Positions 27,737 through 35,119 of a stretch of 41,068 bases of DNA are shown one piece after another. The stretch comes from Flavobacteriales bacterium (GTDB lineage: Bacteria; Bacteroidota; Bacteroidia; Flavobacteriales_D; Sanyastnellaceae). Location: contig JANQWV010000010.1 in the NCBI GenBank assembly GCA_030729695.1, positions 1-41,068 on the forward strand, given 5' to 3'. How positions within the stretch are numbered: the first letter of the stretch is position 1; every line of letters begins with the position of its first letter. The notes under the pieces were generated by a model, which saw only the letters and a program-made list of their open reading frames with translations, was not told the DNA's origin and made no database searches. A program made the position numbers and the translations under genes.

Positions 27737-28789
27737 TTAGAGCCTAATGTATTCTGTAATCTCCAATCCGTATCCCTCGAGCGCACTGCGTTTGATCTGA
27801 GACGAAGAGATTAACTTCATTTTTGAAACGTTCAATGCACGAATAATTTGAGCGCCAATTCCATAATCACGCTCATCGTTGTTTCGCTTTTCATTTTCCA
27901 ACAAAACAAGTAATCCTCTCCCCTCTTTTTGAATGGTCTCAAGTGCGGTGTTTAGTGAATTGTGTTGTTGAAGAAGCACATCAATAAAATCTCCGTAGGA
28001 AGAAACTGCTTGAACACGAACAGGCACCGCCTCATTCTCGTTCCAATTTCCAAATTTCAATGCTGCGTGATTTCGTGAATGCGACTCACTTCCAAAATGA
28101 ACAATCTCCACCTCCATTCCCAACCAACTTCTGTTCTCTCTTTTCGTTTCTTCGATGAGCGTTTCTCTTTGAAGTCTGTATGCCACCAGAGATTCAATTG
28201 AAATGATTTTCAAATCTAACTCTTTGGCAATCTCTAGCAATTGCGGAAGACGAGCCATTGTGCCGTCGTCGTTCATGATTTCCACTAATGCTCCCGCTGG
28301 TTTCATTCCACACAAACGCGCCAAATCAACCGTTGCTTCAGTATGTCCTGTTCTTCTTAGCACACCACCTTCTTTCGCGATTAGTGGAAAGATATGTCCA
28401 GGACGACCCAAGTCTTCCGGACGAGTATTTGGATCGATTAACGCTTGAATTGTCTTCGAGCGATCGTGAGCGCTAATGCCGGTAGTGCAGCCGCTTCCGA
28501 TTAAATCGACAGAAACTGTAAAAGCTGTTTTATGTGGATCCGTGTTATTTGAAACCATCAAGTCCAAATTCAATTCTTCACAACGTTCTTGCGTGAGAGC
28601 AACACAAATAAGTCCTCTGCCGAATTTCGTCATGAAATTGATAACCTCAGGGGTAACAATTTCCGCAGGAGCAATGAAATCTCCTTCGTTCTCGCGATTC
28701 TCATCGTCAACAACAATGACTACTTTACCATTTTTGAAATCGGCAATCGCCTCTTCAATTGTATTTAATTTCACTTCAGATGTTGACAT
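27737..28789 (-). CDS. ribB: 3,4-dihydroxy-2-butanone 4-phosphate synthase with degenerate C-terminal RibA-like domain
   Basis: Riboflavin pathway enzyme converting ribulose 5-phosphate to 3,4-dihydroxy-2-butanone 4-phosphate. It has 350 residues. The RibB domain (about 8-205) is intact, with the metal-binding DDENRENEGD (28-37), GLICVAL and the RTGHTEATVDL motif (146-156). The C-terminal domain (about 212-350) has the place and size of GTP cyclohydrolase II, but the zinc-binding cysteine cluster and the catalytic segment around it are missing. It probably has only the RibB activity, and a separate RibA is expected elsewhere. The start lies two bases after the argS stop. Confidence 0.9.
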   Translation of the reverse strand: MSTSEVKLNTIEEAIADFKNGKVVIVVDDENRENEGDFIAPAEIVTPEVINFMTKFGRGLICVALTQERCEELNLDLMVSNNTDPHKTAFTVSVDLIGSGCTTGISAHDRSKTIQALIDPNTRPEDLGRPGHIFPLIAKEGGVLRRTGHTEATVDLARLCGMKPAGALVEIMNDDGTMARLPQLLEIAKELDLKIISIESLVAYRLQRETLIEETKRENRSWLGMEVEIVHFGSESHSRNHAALKFGNWNENEAVPVRVQAVSSYGDFIDVLLQQHNSLNTALETIQKEGRGLLVLLENEKRNNDERDYGIGAQIIRALNVSKMKLISSSQIKRSALEGYGLEITEYIRL

Positions 28790-28791
28790 AA

Positions 28792-30585
28792 TTACATTCT
28801 TTCGGGCATTTCAATGCCCAATACATTCATAGTTTTTTTCACGACCTCGCCCACTTGCTTGGTTAGTGCTAAACGAAAAACTCTTAAGTCGTTGTTTGGT
28901 TCGCGAAGAATCGCACATTGCTGATAAAAACTATTGAAGTCTCGCACTAAATCATACGTGTATGCTGCAAGAACAGATGGGTTGTATGTACTCGTTGCAT
29001 CGTCAAATGCTGCAGGAAGATCTAGCAAATGCTTAATCAATTGTCTCTCTGTTTCGTGCAGTTCACCTGTATAATCCAAAGCACTTAATTCACCTTCAAC
29101 CTTTCTTAAAATGGCTTGTGTGCGGACATATCCGTATTGAATGAACGGACCTGTATTTCCGTTGAAGTCGATACTTTCCTTCGGATCGAACAACATGTTT
29201 TTCTTCGGGTCTACGCGAAGCAAGAAATACTTCAACGCACTCATTCCAATGATGTGGTGAAGATGATCTTTTTCTTCATCTGACATTCCTTCCAACTTAC
29301 CCTGTTCTTCTGCCACTTCTTTCGCCACTTGCTTCATCTCGGCCATGATATCGTCTGCGTCTACAACAGTACCCTCGCGACTTTTCATTTTCCCTTCTGG
29401 AAGTTCAACCATACCGTAGCTCAAGTGGAAACATTTTTCCGCTTGTTCCAATCCTAACTTCTTCAATATTTTAAATAATACTTTGAAGTGATAGTCTTGC
29501 TCATTTCCAACGGTATAAACCAATGAAGAAGCATCGGGATAATCGCGAAAACGCAACATAGCTGTTCCAATATCTTGCGTGATGTACATTGCTGTACCGT
29601 CCTTTCTTAAAACGACCTTCTCGTCTAAACCTTCACCTGTTAAATCTATCCAGATGCTTCCATCTTCTTTCTTGAAAAACACACCGTTTTCCAATCCCTT
29701 CATCACCTCGTCTCTTCCTAAAATATAGGTGTCACTTTCGTAATATAATTTATCGAAATCCACGCCCATGGTCTTGTAGGTTACATCAAAACCGTCGTAA
29801 ACCCAGCCGTTCATTTTCGACCAAAGGGCTATTGTATCAGCATCTTTGTTTTCCCATTTCAACAACATTTCGCGCGCACCTGTTGCAATGGGTGCTTGCG
29901 CCTCTGCGTCTTCCTTTGACAATCCTGAAGCAATAAGATCAGCGACCTGACCTTTGAATCTTTTATCGTATTCAACGTAATACTTTCCAACCAGCTTATC
30001 TCCCTTCATCCCCGATGATTCAGGAGTCTCGTTTAATCCGGATTCCATCCAAGCAATCATGCTTTTGCAAATGTGAATTCCTCTATCGTTGATCACCTGC
30101 ACTTTCGTAACCGAATGACCATTCGCCTTGAAAATTTCCGAAACGGAATAGCCTAAGAAAATATTTCTTAAGTGTCCAAGGTGCAGTGGCTTGTTGGTAT
30201 TTGGTGAAGCGTATTCCACCATGACTCTCGGCTTTGAATTCGCTGCGGCTAATCCGAAGTTATCAAGTTGTGTTACATTTTGAAATTGATCTCCCCAGAA
30301 AGCATCATTGAAATGAAGATTCAAAAATCCTTTCACCACATTGAATCTTTCGATTGAAGGAATTTCTTTTTGAAGCCCCTCGCCTATTTCTTGTCCAACC
30401 GCCTCAGGTGATTTACCCAATTTCTTCACCCATGGAAAAGTCACAACGGTAAGGTCACCTTCGAATTCTTTTCGTGTTTTTTGTATTTGAATTTCACTGT
30501 CTAAAACTTCTATTTGGAAGTTGTTCTGAAAGACATTCTTCAAGGCTGAATGAAGCAATTGATAAGCGGTAGCGACGTTTTTCAT
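28792..30585 (-). CDS. argS: Arginyl-tRNA synthetase
   Basis: Class I synthetase that charges tRNA-Arg. It has 597 residues: N-terminal Add1 domain (about 1-110), HIGH-type motif HLGH (135-138) in NKPLHLGHLRN, KMSKS-type loop KMKSREG (399-405), and a C-terminal DALR anticodon-binding domain ending NVLGIEMPERM. All is intact. A -7 element TACTTTTG at 30594-30601 is placed 8 bases upstream. It is the first gene of the operon argS-ribB-def-lipoprotein-alkB. Confidence 0.98.
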   Translation of the reverse strand: MKNVATAYQLLHSALKNVFQNNFQIEVLDSEIQIQKTRKEFEGDLTVVTFPWVKKLGKSPEAVGQEIGEGLQKEIPSIERFNVVKGFLNLHFNDAFWGDQFQNVTQLDNFGLAAANSKPRVMVEYASPNTNKPLHLGHLRNIFLGYSVSEIFKANGHSVTKVQVINDRGIHICKSMIAWMESGLNETPESSGMKGDKLVGKYYVEYDKRFKGQVADLIASGLSKEDAEAQAPIATGAREMLLKWENKDADTIALWSKMNGWVYDGFDVTYKTMGVDFDKLYYESDTYILGRDEVMKGLENGVFFKKEDGSIWIDLTGEGLDEKVVLRKDGTAMYITQDIGTAMLRFRDYPDASSLVYTVGNEQDYHFKVLFKILKKLGLEQAEKCFHLSYGMVELPEGKMKSREGTVVDADDIMAEMKQVAKEVAEEQGKLEGMSDEEKDHLHHIIGMSALKYFLLRVDPKKNMLFDPKESIDFNGNTGPFIQYGYVRTQAILRKVEGELSALDYTGELHETERQLIKHLLDLPAAFDDATSTYNPSVLAAYTYDLVRDFNSFYQQCAILREPNNDLRVFRLALTKQVGEVVKKTMNVLGIEMPERM

Positions 30586-30593
30586 ACGGAAAA

Positions 30594-30601
30594 CAAAAGT
30601 A
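30594..30601 (-). promoter_or_regulatory. Probable -7 element for the argS operon
   Basis: TACTTTTG on the minus strand fits TAnnTTTG exactly and ends 8 bases before the argS ATG, so the leader would be very short. The -33 TTG is not obvious; its place is next to the rpmE2 terminator. Confidence 0.45.
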
Positions 30602-30623
30602 CATTGTTTTTATGGAGCGCCCT

Positions 30624-30658
30624 AAAAAAAAAGCCACTCGCTTGAGTGGCTTTTCTTT
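30624..30658 (-). terminator. Intrinsic terminator after rpmE2
   Basis: Seven-base perfect stem GCCACTC (30633-30639) / GAGTGGC (30644-30650) with a 4-base loop. On the minus strand it is followed by nine T (30624-30632 as A on the plus strand); TTTTCTTT on the other side makes it potentially bidirectional. It separates rpmE2 from argS. Confidence 0.9.
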
Positions 30659-30675
30659 GTAAGCGGTGATGATTA

Positions 30676-30933
30676 TTATTTTTTCTCAAATTTTGCATAG
30701 CGCGTCTTGAACTTGTCAATACGACCTGCAGTATCTACTAATTGCATCTTACCAGTATAGAACGGGTGAGAAGCAGATGTAATCTCTAATTTGATTACAG
30801 GATATTCGTTTCCATCTTCCCACATGATGGTTTCTTTTGAATTACAAGTGCTCTTTCCTAAGAAAGTATGCTCGTTAGACATATCTTTGAAAACTACCAA
30901 ACGGTAAGATTCTGGGTGTATTCCTGTTTTCAT
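30676..30933 (-). CDS. rpmE2: 50S ribosomal protein bL31, type B (zinc-free)
   Basis: bL31 links the two subunits at the central protuberance. It has 85 residues. The N-terminus [17 protein letters not shown] and the C-terminal [21 protein letters not shown] are typical of the type B form. Only one cysteine is present (in STCNSKE), so the CxxC zinc site of type A is absent. It is a single-gene transcription unit with a strong promoter and a terminator. Confidence 0.97.
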   Translation of the reverse strand: MKTGIHPESYRLVVFKDMSNEHTFLGKSTCNSKETIMWEDGNEYPVIKLEITSASHPFYTGKMQLVDTAGRIDKFKTRYAKFEKK

Positions 30934-30960
30934 ATTCTGTATTCTTTGTTAAAACGAGTG

Positions 30961-30990
30961 CAAATATACATGAATTTTCTAAAAATACAA
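30961..30990 (-). promoter_or_regulatory. Promoter of rpmE2
   Basis: On the minus strand TTG (30988-30990, in CTTGTA) is followed by 19 bases and TATATTTG (30961-30968), a perfect match to TTG-N19-TAnnTTTG. The predicted start is about 20 bases before the ATG. Confidence 0.85.
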
Positions 30991-31056
30991 GTCCCGTTTC
31001 ACATTCCTGTGTTTATAAGTCGAAAAAGCAAACTCGAGACCGGTCAAATGCCGCTA

Positions 31057-31064
31057 TATGTTTG
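31057..31064 (+). promoter_or_regulatory. Possible -7 element for the candidate small RNA
   Basis: TATGTTTG fits TAnnTTTG and would start transcription near 31070. There is no TTG 19-21 bases upstream, so this rests on the -7 element alone. Confidence 0.3.
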
Positions 31065-31069
31065 TCCTG

Positions 31070-31226
31070 TCTAAGAACGCTTAGAGATTGTGAACACACG
31101 TGCTACGCACATTACAATATTTAAGTATACTGCCGAGTAACAACGGTTACCAGTAGTTTTGGTTAATTAGAATTTGTTTAGGTAATTAGTCTGAAAAACC
31201 CTCGTTCGCGAGGGTTTTTCGTTTTG
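31070..31226 (+). ncRNA. Candidate structured small RNA of about 150 bases
   Basis: Consecutive perfect stems fill the segment. Hairpin 1: TCTAAG (31070-31075) / CTTAGA (31080-31085) with loop AACG. Hairpin 2: ATTGT (31087-31091) / ACAAT (31114-31118) enclosing GTGC (31100-31103) / GCAC (31107-31110). Hairpin 3: TACTG (31128-31132) / CAGTA (31151-31155) enclosing GTAAC (31137-31141) / GTTAC (31146-31150), again with loop AACG. A TAATTA pair follows (about 31165 and 31183). It ends with a textbook intrinsic terminator. It is not coding, not tRNA-like, and lacks tmRNA or SRP signatures that I can recognise. It could be an independent RNA or a leader of the downstream gene; the terminator 22 bases before that gene's ATG allows either. 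Confidence 0.4.
31194..31226 (+). terminator. Strong intrinsic terminator upstream of the recombinase gene
   Basis: Six-base perfect stem CCCTCG (31199-31204) / CGAGGG (31209-31214), loop TTCG, extended by five A before and five T after, then CGTTTT. No annotated plus-strand gene lies upstream, so an unannotated transcript must be what it terminates; otherwise it acts as an attenuator. Confidence 0.85.
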
Positions 31227-31228
31227 TC

Positions 31229-31236
31229 TATCTTCG
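31229..31236 (+). promoter_or_regulatory. Probable -7 element for the recombinase gene
   Basis: TATCTTCG is one base from TAnnTTTG and ends four bases before the ATG at 31241, which would give an almost leaderless mRNA. Confidence 0.35.
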
Positions 31237-31240
31237 TGCA

Positions 31241-32137
31241 ATGAGTTGGGTTGGATTAAAAAAAGGCTTCGATATTTATTTACGATTGGAAAAGTCCCTT
31301 TCGGAAGCCACCCGCTCAGCTTATTTGAAGGACGTCACGAAACTCGAGAACTTCACTGAAAGTATTGCAGTGTCTTCCATCACTCATGAAACCATAACTT
31401 CCTTTTTAAAATTTCTTCATGAATTGGGCTTGGAGGCCACTTCTCAAGCGCGAATTATTTCCGGACTTAAAGGATTCTTTTCTTATTTGATTTTGGAAAA
31501 GGTTATTTCAATAGATCCCATGGAATTTATTGAAATGCCTAGAACTTCTCGCAAGCTTCCAGACGTGCTCAGCATTGAAGAGGTTGTATCAATTATTGAG
31601 CATTGCGATTTAAGTAAACCTGAAGGAACGAGGAACAGAGCCATTCTTGAAACCCTTTACAGTTGTGGGCTTCGCGTGAGCGAGCTCACCGATCTGAAAA
31701 TTTCTCAAATGCGAACGAGCGATCAGCTGTTGCGCATTGTTGGAAAAGGAAACAAAGAGCGCTTCGTCCCGATTGGAGAAGAGGCCATGAAATGGATTCA
31801 GCATTACAACGAACACATGCGCAATCACATGACTCTTGCGCCTGGGCATGAGGATTTTGTTTTTCTAAATCGAAGAGGAAAGAAGTTAAGTCGTATGTAT
31901 ATCTTCACCATTATTCGTGAAAATTGCGTTGCATTAGGCATTCAAAAGCAAGTGAGCCCTCACACTTTCCGTCATTCATTTGCAACTCATCTTGTTGAAG
32001 CCGGGGCAGATTTACGGGCTGTTCAAGAAATGCTTGGACATTCGAGCATTACAACAACCGAGATTTACACGCACATCGACAGATCTCGCCTGAAAGAAGA
32101 GATTCAGCTGTTCCATCCGCGGTACGGAAAAAATTGA
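31241..32137 (+). CDS. xerD: Tyrosine recombinase, XerD/XerC type
   Basis: Site-specific recombinase expected to resolve chromosome dimers at dif together with FtsK. It has 298 residues, the exact Xer length: an N-terminal SAM-like core-binding domain (about 1-95) and a C-terminal catalytic domain with Arg145 (CGLRVSEL), Lys169 (GKGNKER), His241 and Arg244 (HTFRHSFATHL), His267 (GHSSITTTEIYTH) and the nucleophile Tyr276. No phage or transposon genes and no attachment-site repeats flank it, so it is likely the housekeeping enzyme rather than an integrase. XerC versus XerD cannot be settled from this window. Confidence 0.9.
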   Translation: MSWVGLKKGFDIYLRLEKSLSEATRSAYLKDVTKLENFTESIAVSSITHETITSFLKFLHELGLEATSQARIISGLKGFFSYLILEKVISIDPMEFIEMPRTSRKLPDVLSIEEVVSIIEHCDLSKPEGTRNRAILETLYSCGLRVSELTDLKISQMRTSDQLLRIVGKGNKERFVPIGEEAMKWIQHYNEHMRNHMTLAPGHEDFVFLNRRGKKLSRMYIFTIIRENCVALGIQKQVSPHTFRHSFATHLVEAGADLRAVQEMLGHSSITTTEIYTHIDRSRLKEEIQLFHPRYGKN

Positions 32138-32212
32138 AAAAATCCAATAATCCCACTATTTTTCGCAAAGACTTAATACACTTATAATCATCTCCTCGTG
32201 TATATCCGTCCT

Positions 32213-32220
32213 TATATTTG
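32213..32220 (+). promoter_or_regulatory. Probable -7 element for the 960-residue secreted protein
   Basis: TATATTTG matches TAnnTTTG exactly, 16 bases before the ATG at 32237. No clear TTG stands 19 bases upstream. Confidence 0.45.
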
Positions 32221-32236
32221 AGCATCCTTTCAAATT

Positions 32237-35119
32237 ATGAAAAAGTTATTATTCTTTTTGTTCATTGTAGTCACTTCGATTATTACGAATGCCCAATCTG
32301 TTAGCATAACATCGAATGACCTGATTTTATGCCCGGGAGAAAGCGCAACGCTCACCGCTGTAGCAGATCTTCCCAATCGCGTGTTGAATTTTCCGCGTGC
32401 TGCGAACCAAGCGATTATACTCAATAATGTACCCGCGCAAACAATCGGTACTTTTTCGTATGAGTTTTGGTTCAATACCCCTGACTCTATTGTTTTGCTT
32501 CCGGAGCATGTCGATGGTATTGGTATTTACGACGGTCAAGCTGGCCAAAATTATGCAGTATACCCTCAAAGCATTTTTAGTGGAGTTCAAAGGCGTTCTT
32601 CTGGAATTTCTGTTGGTGTTAATGGTATTTCTGTCATGGAGCAAAGCCATCAGTTCTCTGCATCTCGATTAACCTACGCCGCTGATTTGAGCGGGTGGCA
32701 CCACTGCGCTGTAGTATACACCTCGAATAATTTCGAACTTTTCATAGATGGTGTTTCGGTGGGCGCACGATTGAACGGATCGAATTATGCAGACAACAAT
32801 TTCGGAGTTCCTTTGACTGTGGCGTTCCGTCCTAACCTTGGAAATAGCTATCCTGCACTTGGAGGTATTGACGCTGACCCTAATGACGCATACTTGGGTC
32901 AACTCGACGAATTTCGTGTGTGGAAGATTGCTCTTTCTGCTGCAGATATTGGCGCTATTTACAATCGTAAATTAATTTCAGCAAATATGCAGAATGTAAT
33001 AGTTCACATGCCGTTCGATATGGGAACTCAAGCCAACTTCAGCACCATTCCCTCCACACCAACTATAACGATTGGAGCCCCAGGAGCCACCGCTGGAGTA
33101 ACGTTTCCATCGGCAGCCATTCCTCAAGTTGGAACCTTTGCGGGCACCAATTTAGCATCAGCTATTTACAATCCGTTTGTTGTTGGCTATGTGTGGAACG
33201 ATGGCACCATTGGAAACACGCTTGTTGTTTCTCCAACAGCAGCTTCGACAACTTATACTTGCACAGCAACTGCAGGAACATCCAGCGCAAGTTCTACCAT
33301 AACGATCGTGACATCCGCACCGACTGCGACTATCTCCAGCAGCAATCCGCTTATATTTTGCGCCGATACATCAGCGACTTTAACAGCCAATGCAGGAACC
33401 GCCTATCTGTGGAATACTGGCGACACGACCTCGTTCATTACGGTTGACACCACGGGTATTTATAGTGTTGTAGTTACCAACGCAGACAATTGCAATGCAA
33501 CATCTGCAGGAACTTCGATCACGGTTAATCCTCTTCCTGAACCAATCATTACCCCTCTATCTGCTACTACATTTTGTGAAGGAGACAGTGTTATTTTATC
33601 GAGTAGTATTGACTCGCTCTATCAGTGGAGCACCACTTCTACCGACAGCGTTTTAGTTGTGAGCAACGCAGGAGATTACACCGTTACGCTGACAAATATT
33701 TACAACTGCTCTGCAACTTCAGCGCCTGTTACCATTGTTGTGAATCCGAATCCTGTAGCGACCATTGTTGCCAATGGACCTATTTCTTTTTGCTCAGGCA
33801 ATGAAGTTCAGTTGTCTTCTGCCAGTGACATTCCAACTTGGTCAACTGGATCAAGCGATACAACGATATCGGTGATTCAAACTGAAATGATTGAATTACT
33901 TGTCACGAATGAATTCGGTTGCACCGACACAGATTCATTGAGCATTACTGTTTTTGAATTGCCTGTTGTTACTGCTGAAGAAGATACATCTGCATGTATT
34001 TCGAATGGTCCTTTCACATTGGATGCAACCCCAGCACTTGGCACGTGGACAGGTTTAAATGTCGCTAACAACACCTTCAGTCCCACAACCGAAGGAACAT
34101 TCGGTTTTCAATATTCATTTACAGATGGAAATGGATGCACCAACATTGACTCTACTTTCTTTACCGTTGCAATTCCTCTGCAAATAACCGCTGGACCCGA
34201 CGTTTCTGTATGTATGCCCAGCGATCTGATTGACCTTGCGGCTAACGCATCTCCGGCAGGAGGTATCTGGAGTGGATTTGGTGTAACGGCTGAAGGCTCT
34301 GTTCTACCTATTCTGTCTGGAAGTTATGCCTACACTTATTCTTTTCAAGATCTGTGTGCCACAACAGACACCATGTACGTCAATTCATATGACGCTCCTG
34401 CACCGCCCGTAATTGGAGGAGAACTATTTATCTGTAAAAATGTTCCTTCTGCCCTTTGGTCTAATTACATTGGAGGAAATTTATGGACGACCAGTGATCC
34501 GTCAGATACTATCTACATTATTGATGCAGGAACGTACGGCGTTACTTATACCGATGATAATGGGTGCTCGTCATTCTCTGAGGTTGTTGTTCAACAATAT
34601 CCAGAGCCGCAAATTCCGGCTATTTCAGGAGAACCGAATGCTGTATACAACAACACGTATTCATACGCGGTGGCTTCTCTTCCGGATTACACTTACAATT
34701 GGATAGTTACAGGAGGAACAATTATTTCCGGTCAAGGCACCAATGTCATTGAAGTTGTTTGGGATCAGTTCATAACCGGTGTTGGCGAAATACAAATGAC
34801 TTGGGCGAATGCATACGGTTGTGAAAGCACCCAGTTCTATGCTGTTAACGTAGATGTTTCTGTTGAGGAAATTTTTGCTTCAAACCTTCGCATTTATCCG
34901 AACCCAACTCGCGATGTGGTGAACATCCAATGGGACTTCATGAATGAAAACACTTACCTCTCTGTATATGATAATGCAGGAAAGCTTCTTTCTACAAACA
35001 AGCTGAACAACCAGTCGTTGCAGCAGGTGGATTTAAGCGGATACGAAAACGGCGTTTATCAATTGCGATTGAGCAATGAAAACGCCGTTATTATGAGAGC
35101 AATAGTGGTAACGCGTTAA
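32237..35119 (+). CDS. Large T9SS-secreted protein with LamG and Ig-like/PKD-like repeats
   Basis: 960 residues. Signal peptide at 1-20 (MKKLLFFLFIVVTSIITNAQ). From about 47 to 262 is a concanavalin A-like/LamG domain (FSYEFWFNT, GWHHCAVVYTSNNFELFIDG, YLGQLDEFRVWKIALS). About 360-575 is a series of short Ig-like repeats of the form FCxGxxxxLxxxxxxxxxWSTG...YxVxVTNxxxC; more divergent repeats and a PKD-like segment with NWIVTGGTIISGQGTN follow. The last 75 or so residues (LRIYPNPTRDVVNIQW, YDNAGKLL, NGVYQLRL) are a type A T9SS sorting domain. It should be surface-bound and may bind glycans through LamG (inference). The LamG domain appears to be inserted in the first Ig-like repeat (see findings). 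The stop is directly adjacent to the fbaA stop. Confidence 0.9.
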   Translation: MKKLLFFLFIVVTSIITNAQSVSITSNDLILCPGESATLTAVADLPNRVLNFPRAANQAIILNNVPAQTIGTFSYEFWFNTPDSIVLLPEHVDGIGIYDGQAGQNYAVYPQSIFSGVQRRSSGISVGVNGISVMEQSHQFSASRLTYAADLSGWHHCAVVYTSNNFELFIDGVSVGARLNGSNYADNNFGVPLTVAFRPNLGNSYPALGGIDADPNDAYLGQLDEFRVWKIALSAADIGAIYNRKLISANMQNVIVHMPFDMGTQANFSTIPSTPTITIGAPGATAGVTFPSAAIPQVGTFAGTNLASAIYNPFVVGYVWNDGTIGNTLVVSPTAASTTYTCTATAGTSSASSTITIVTSAPTATISSSNPLIFCADTSATLTANAGTAYLWNTGDTTSFITVDTTGIYSVVVTNADNCNATSAGTSITVNPLPEPIITPLSATTFCEGDSVILSSSIDSLYQWSTTSTDSVLVVSNAGDYTVTLTNIYNCSATSAPVTIVVNPNPVATIVANGPISFCSGNEVQLSSASDIPTWSTGSSDTTISVIQTEMIELLVTNEFGCTDTDSLSITVFELPVVTAEEDTSACISNGPFTLDATPALGTWTGLNVANNTFSPTTEGTFGFQYSFTDGNGCTNIDSTFFTVAIPLQITAGPDVSVCMPSDLIDLAANASPAGGIWSGFGVTAEGSVLPILSGSYAYTYSFQDLCATTDTMYVNSYDAPAPPVIGGELFICKNVPSALWSNYIGGNLWTTSDPSDTIYIIDAGTYGVTYTDDNGCSSFSEVVVQQYPEPQIPAISGEPNAVYNNTYSYAVASLPDYTYNWIVTGGTIISGQGTNVIEVVWDQFITGVGEIQMTWANAYGCESTQFYAVNVDVSVEEIFASNLRIYPNPTRDVVNIQWDFMNENTYLSVYDNAGKLLSTNKLNNQSLQQVDLSGYENGVYQLRLSNENAVIMRAIVVTR

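Larger units (their letters stand above)
30991..31240. other. Gene-free stretch between rpmE2 and the recombinase gene
   Basis: The full gap between rpmE2 and the recombinase is 307 bases (30934-31240). No coding frame was convincing in it. The left 60 bases hold the rpmE2 promoter. From about 31057 a plus-strand -7 element, three nested hairpins and a strong terminator follow each other (see the candidate RNA). The last bases before 31241 hold the probable recombinase promoter. Confidence 0.6.

Noticed and set aside
27727-27786. N-terminal extension of peptide deformylase by 20 residues
   Set aside because: It overlaps the ribB 3' end, and deformylases begin near MILPVIAYGDPVL.
31194-31226. 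Terminator as part of a minus-strand transcript
   Set aside because: Although it is nearly symmetric, no minus-strand gene ends here; rpmE2 starts to the left and is transcribed away from it.
31241-32137. Tyrosine recombinase as integrase of a mobile element
   Set aside because: Length and motifs fit Xer, no cargo, repeats or tRNA attachment site are near it, and the neighbours are core genes.
32138-32212. Terminator or small RNA after xerD
   Set aside because: Short A-runs and a CCGCGG palindrome are present, but no hairpin with a T-run.
20532-35119. Repeats in the T9SS cargo genes as DNA-level tandem repeats or a CRISPR array
   Set aside because: The repetition is at protein level (Ig-like, PPC-like domains) with divergent nucleotide sequence and no regular spacers.
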